Source: an uncultured Luminiphilus sp. (GTDB lineage Bacteria; Pseudomonadota; Gammaproteobacteria; Pseudomonadales; Halieaceae). From it: a stretch of 64,000 nucleotides of DNA. Below the pieces are notes generated by a model. It made no database searches. It had not been told where the DNA came from and worked only from the letters and a program-made list of their open reading frames with translations. How positions within the stretch are numbered: the first letter of the stretch is position 1; each line of letters opens with the position of its first letter. Positions 63,428-64,000 of this stretch are shown piece after piece. The stretch spans positions 39,330-103,329 of the forward strand of contig CAJJBO010000017.1 in NCBI GenBank assembly GCA_905182485.1, read 5' to 3'. A program made the position numbers and the translations under genes.

Positions 63428-64000
63428 CTATGGACGCATCTCTCTTTCTTGAATGGTGAGGCTCTCCTGAAAAGCCTCACGTTGGAACAACCGCTCCATA
63501 TAATCAAACAGCGGCTTCGACTGCTTACTCACCCGTATGTCCACGCCCAAAGCGGGAAGCCGCCACAGAATGGGGGCAACACAGCAATCCACTAACGAAA
63601 ACTCTTCGCTCATGAAAAATGGCTTTTCAGCGAAGATGGGTGCCACAGCCATGAGCTCTCTTTCAGTTCCTTGCTCGACTTGGTCACAACGTTTGTCACT
63701 GCGCGAGGACTGGATGGCATCCACCAAAGTGGCCCAATCTCGCTCAATACGGTAGACAAATAAACGACTCTCGGCACGCGCTACGGGATAAACAGGCAGC
63801 AAAGGAGGATGCGGAAAACGCTCGTCGAGATATTCCATCATGACTTTCGATTCGTACAACACCAGTTCTCGATCCACCAGCGTGGGCATACTGCTGTAAG
63901 GGTTCAGTTCACTCAGCTCTGGTGAAACCGCACCATTTTCAGACTCGACCAACTCAACGGTCACGCCTTTTTCTGCCAATACCAAGCGCACGCGATGGCT
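63428..64000 (-). CDS. sspA: Stringent starvation protein A (GST fold), 5' truncated by window edge
   Basis: SHRVRLVLAEKGVTVELVE; NPYSSMPTLVDRELVLYES. Confidence 0.93.
   Translation of the reverse strand, partial: SHRVRLVLAEKGVTVELVESENGAVSPELSELNPYSSMPTLVDRELVLYESKVMMEYLDERFPHPPLLPVYPVARAESRLFVYRIERDWATLVDAIQSSRSDKRCDQVEQGTERELMAVAPIFAEKPFFMSEEFSLVDCCVAPILWRLPALGVDIRVSKQSKPLFDYMERLFQREAFQESLTIQEREMRP

Noticed and set aside
1-64000. Mobile element, prophage, toxin-antitoxin or defence island
   Set aside because: No transposase, integrase, restriction, Cas or phage proteins recognised in any ORF; gene order is largely the conserved gammaproteobacterial one.

Overview
This window is a gammaproteobacterial chromosomal segment made mostly of housekeeping genes. 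From left to right it holds: htpX and a DegQ/DegS-type protease; two amino-acid:sodium symporters; a complete type II secretion operon (gspC-N, minus strand); a TPP-riboswitch-led thiamine salvage operon (TonB receptor, YkoF-like protein, PnuT-like transporter, kinase, PanE/ApbA-like reductase); ampE-ampD/nadC; an inserted metabolic block (RraA-like, acyl-CoA dehydrogenase, LysR, malate synthase G); pilA-pilB-pilC-pilD-coaE; mutT, argJ, secA and an M23 peptidase; lpxC and the whole dcw division/cell-wall cluster from ftsZ back to mraZ; rnpB; rsmI-lpoA-yraN-diaA-dolP; and sspB/sspA. The clearest non-coding signals are a TPP riboswitch followed by a hairpin that could cover the Shine-Dalgarno, a strong mraZ promoter overlapped by 10-bp-phased GTGGN (MraZ-type) boxes, an RNase P RNA with terminator, LysR-type operators, and a phased ACTGG array upstream of glcB. 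Many conserved or essential genes (ftsZ, ftsA, ftsQ, ftsW, murD, murE, mraY, ftsI, rsmH, secA, pilA, pilB, glcB, gspK, gspL and others) are broken by single-base frameshifts, several in homopolymers. I read these as sequencing or assembly errors, not pseudogenes. I saw no transposase, prophage, CRISPR array or obviously new defence system. The most system-like accessory unit is the thiamine salvage operon.
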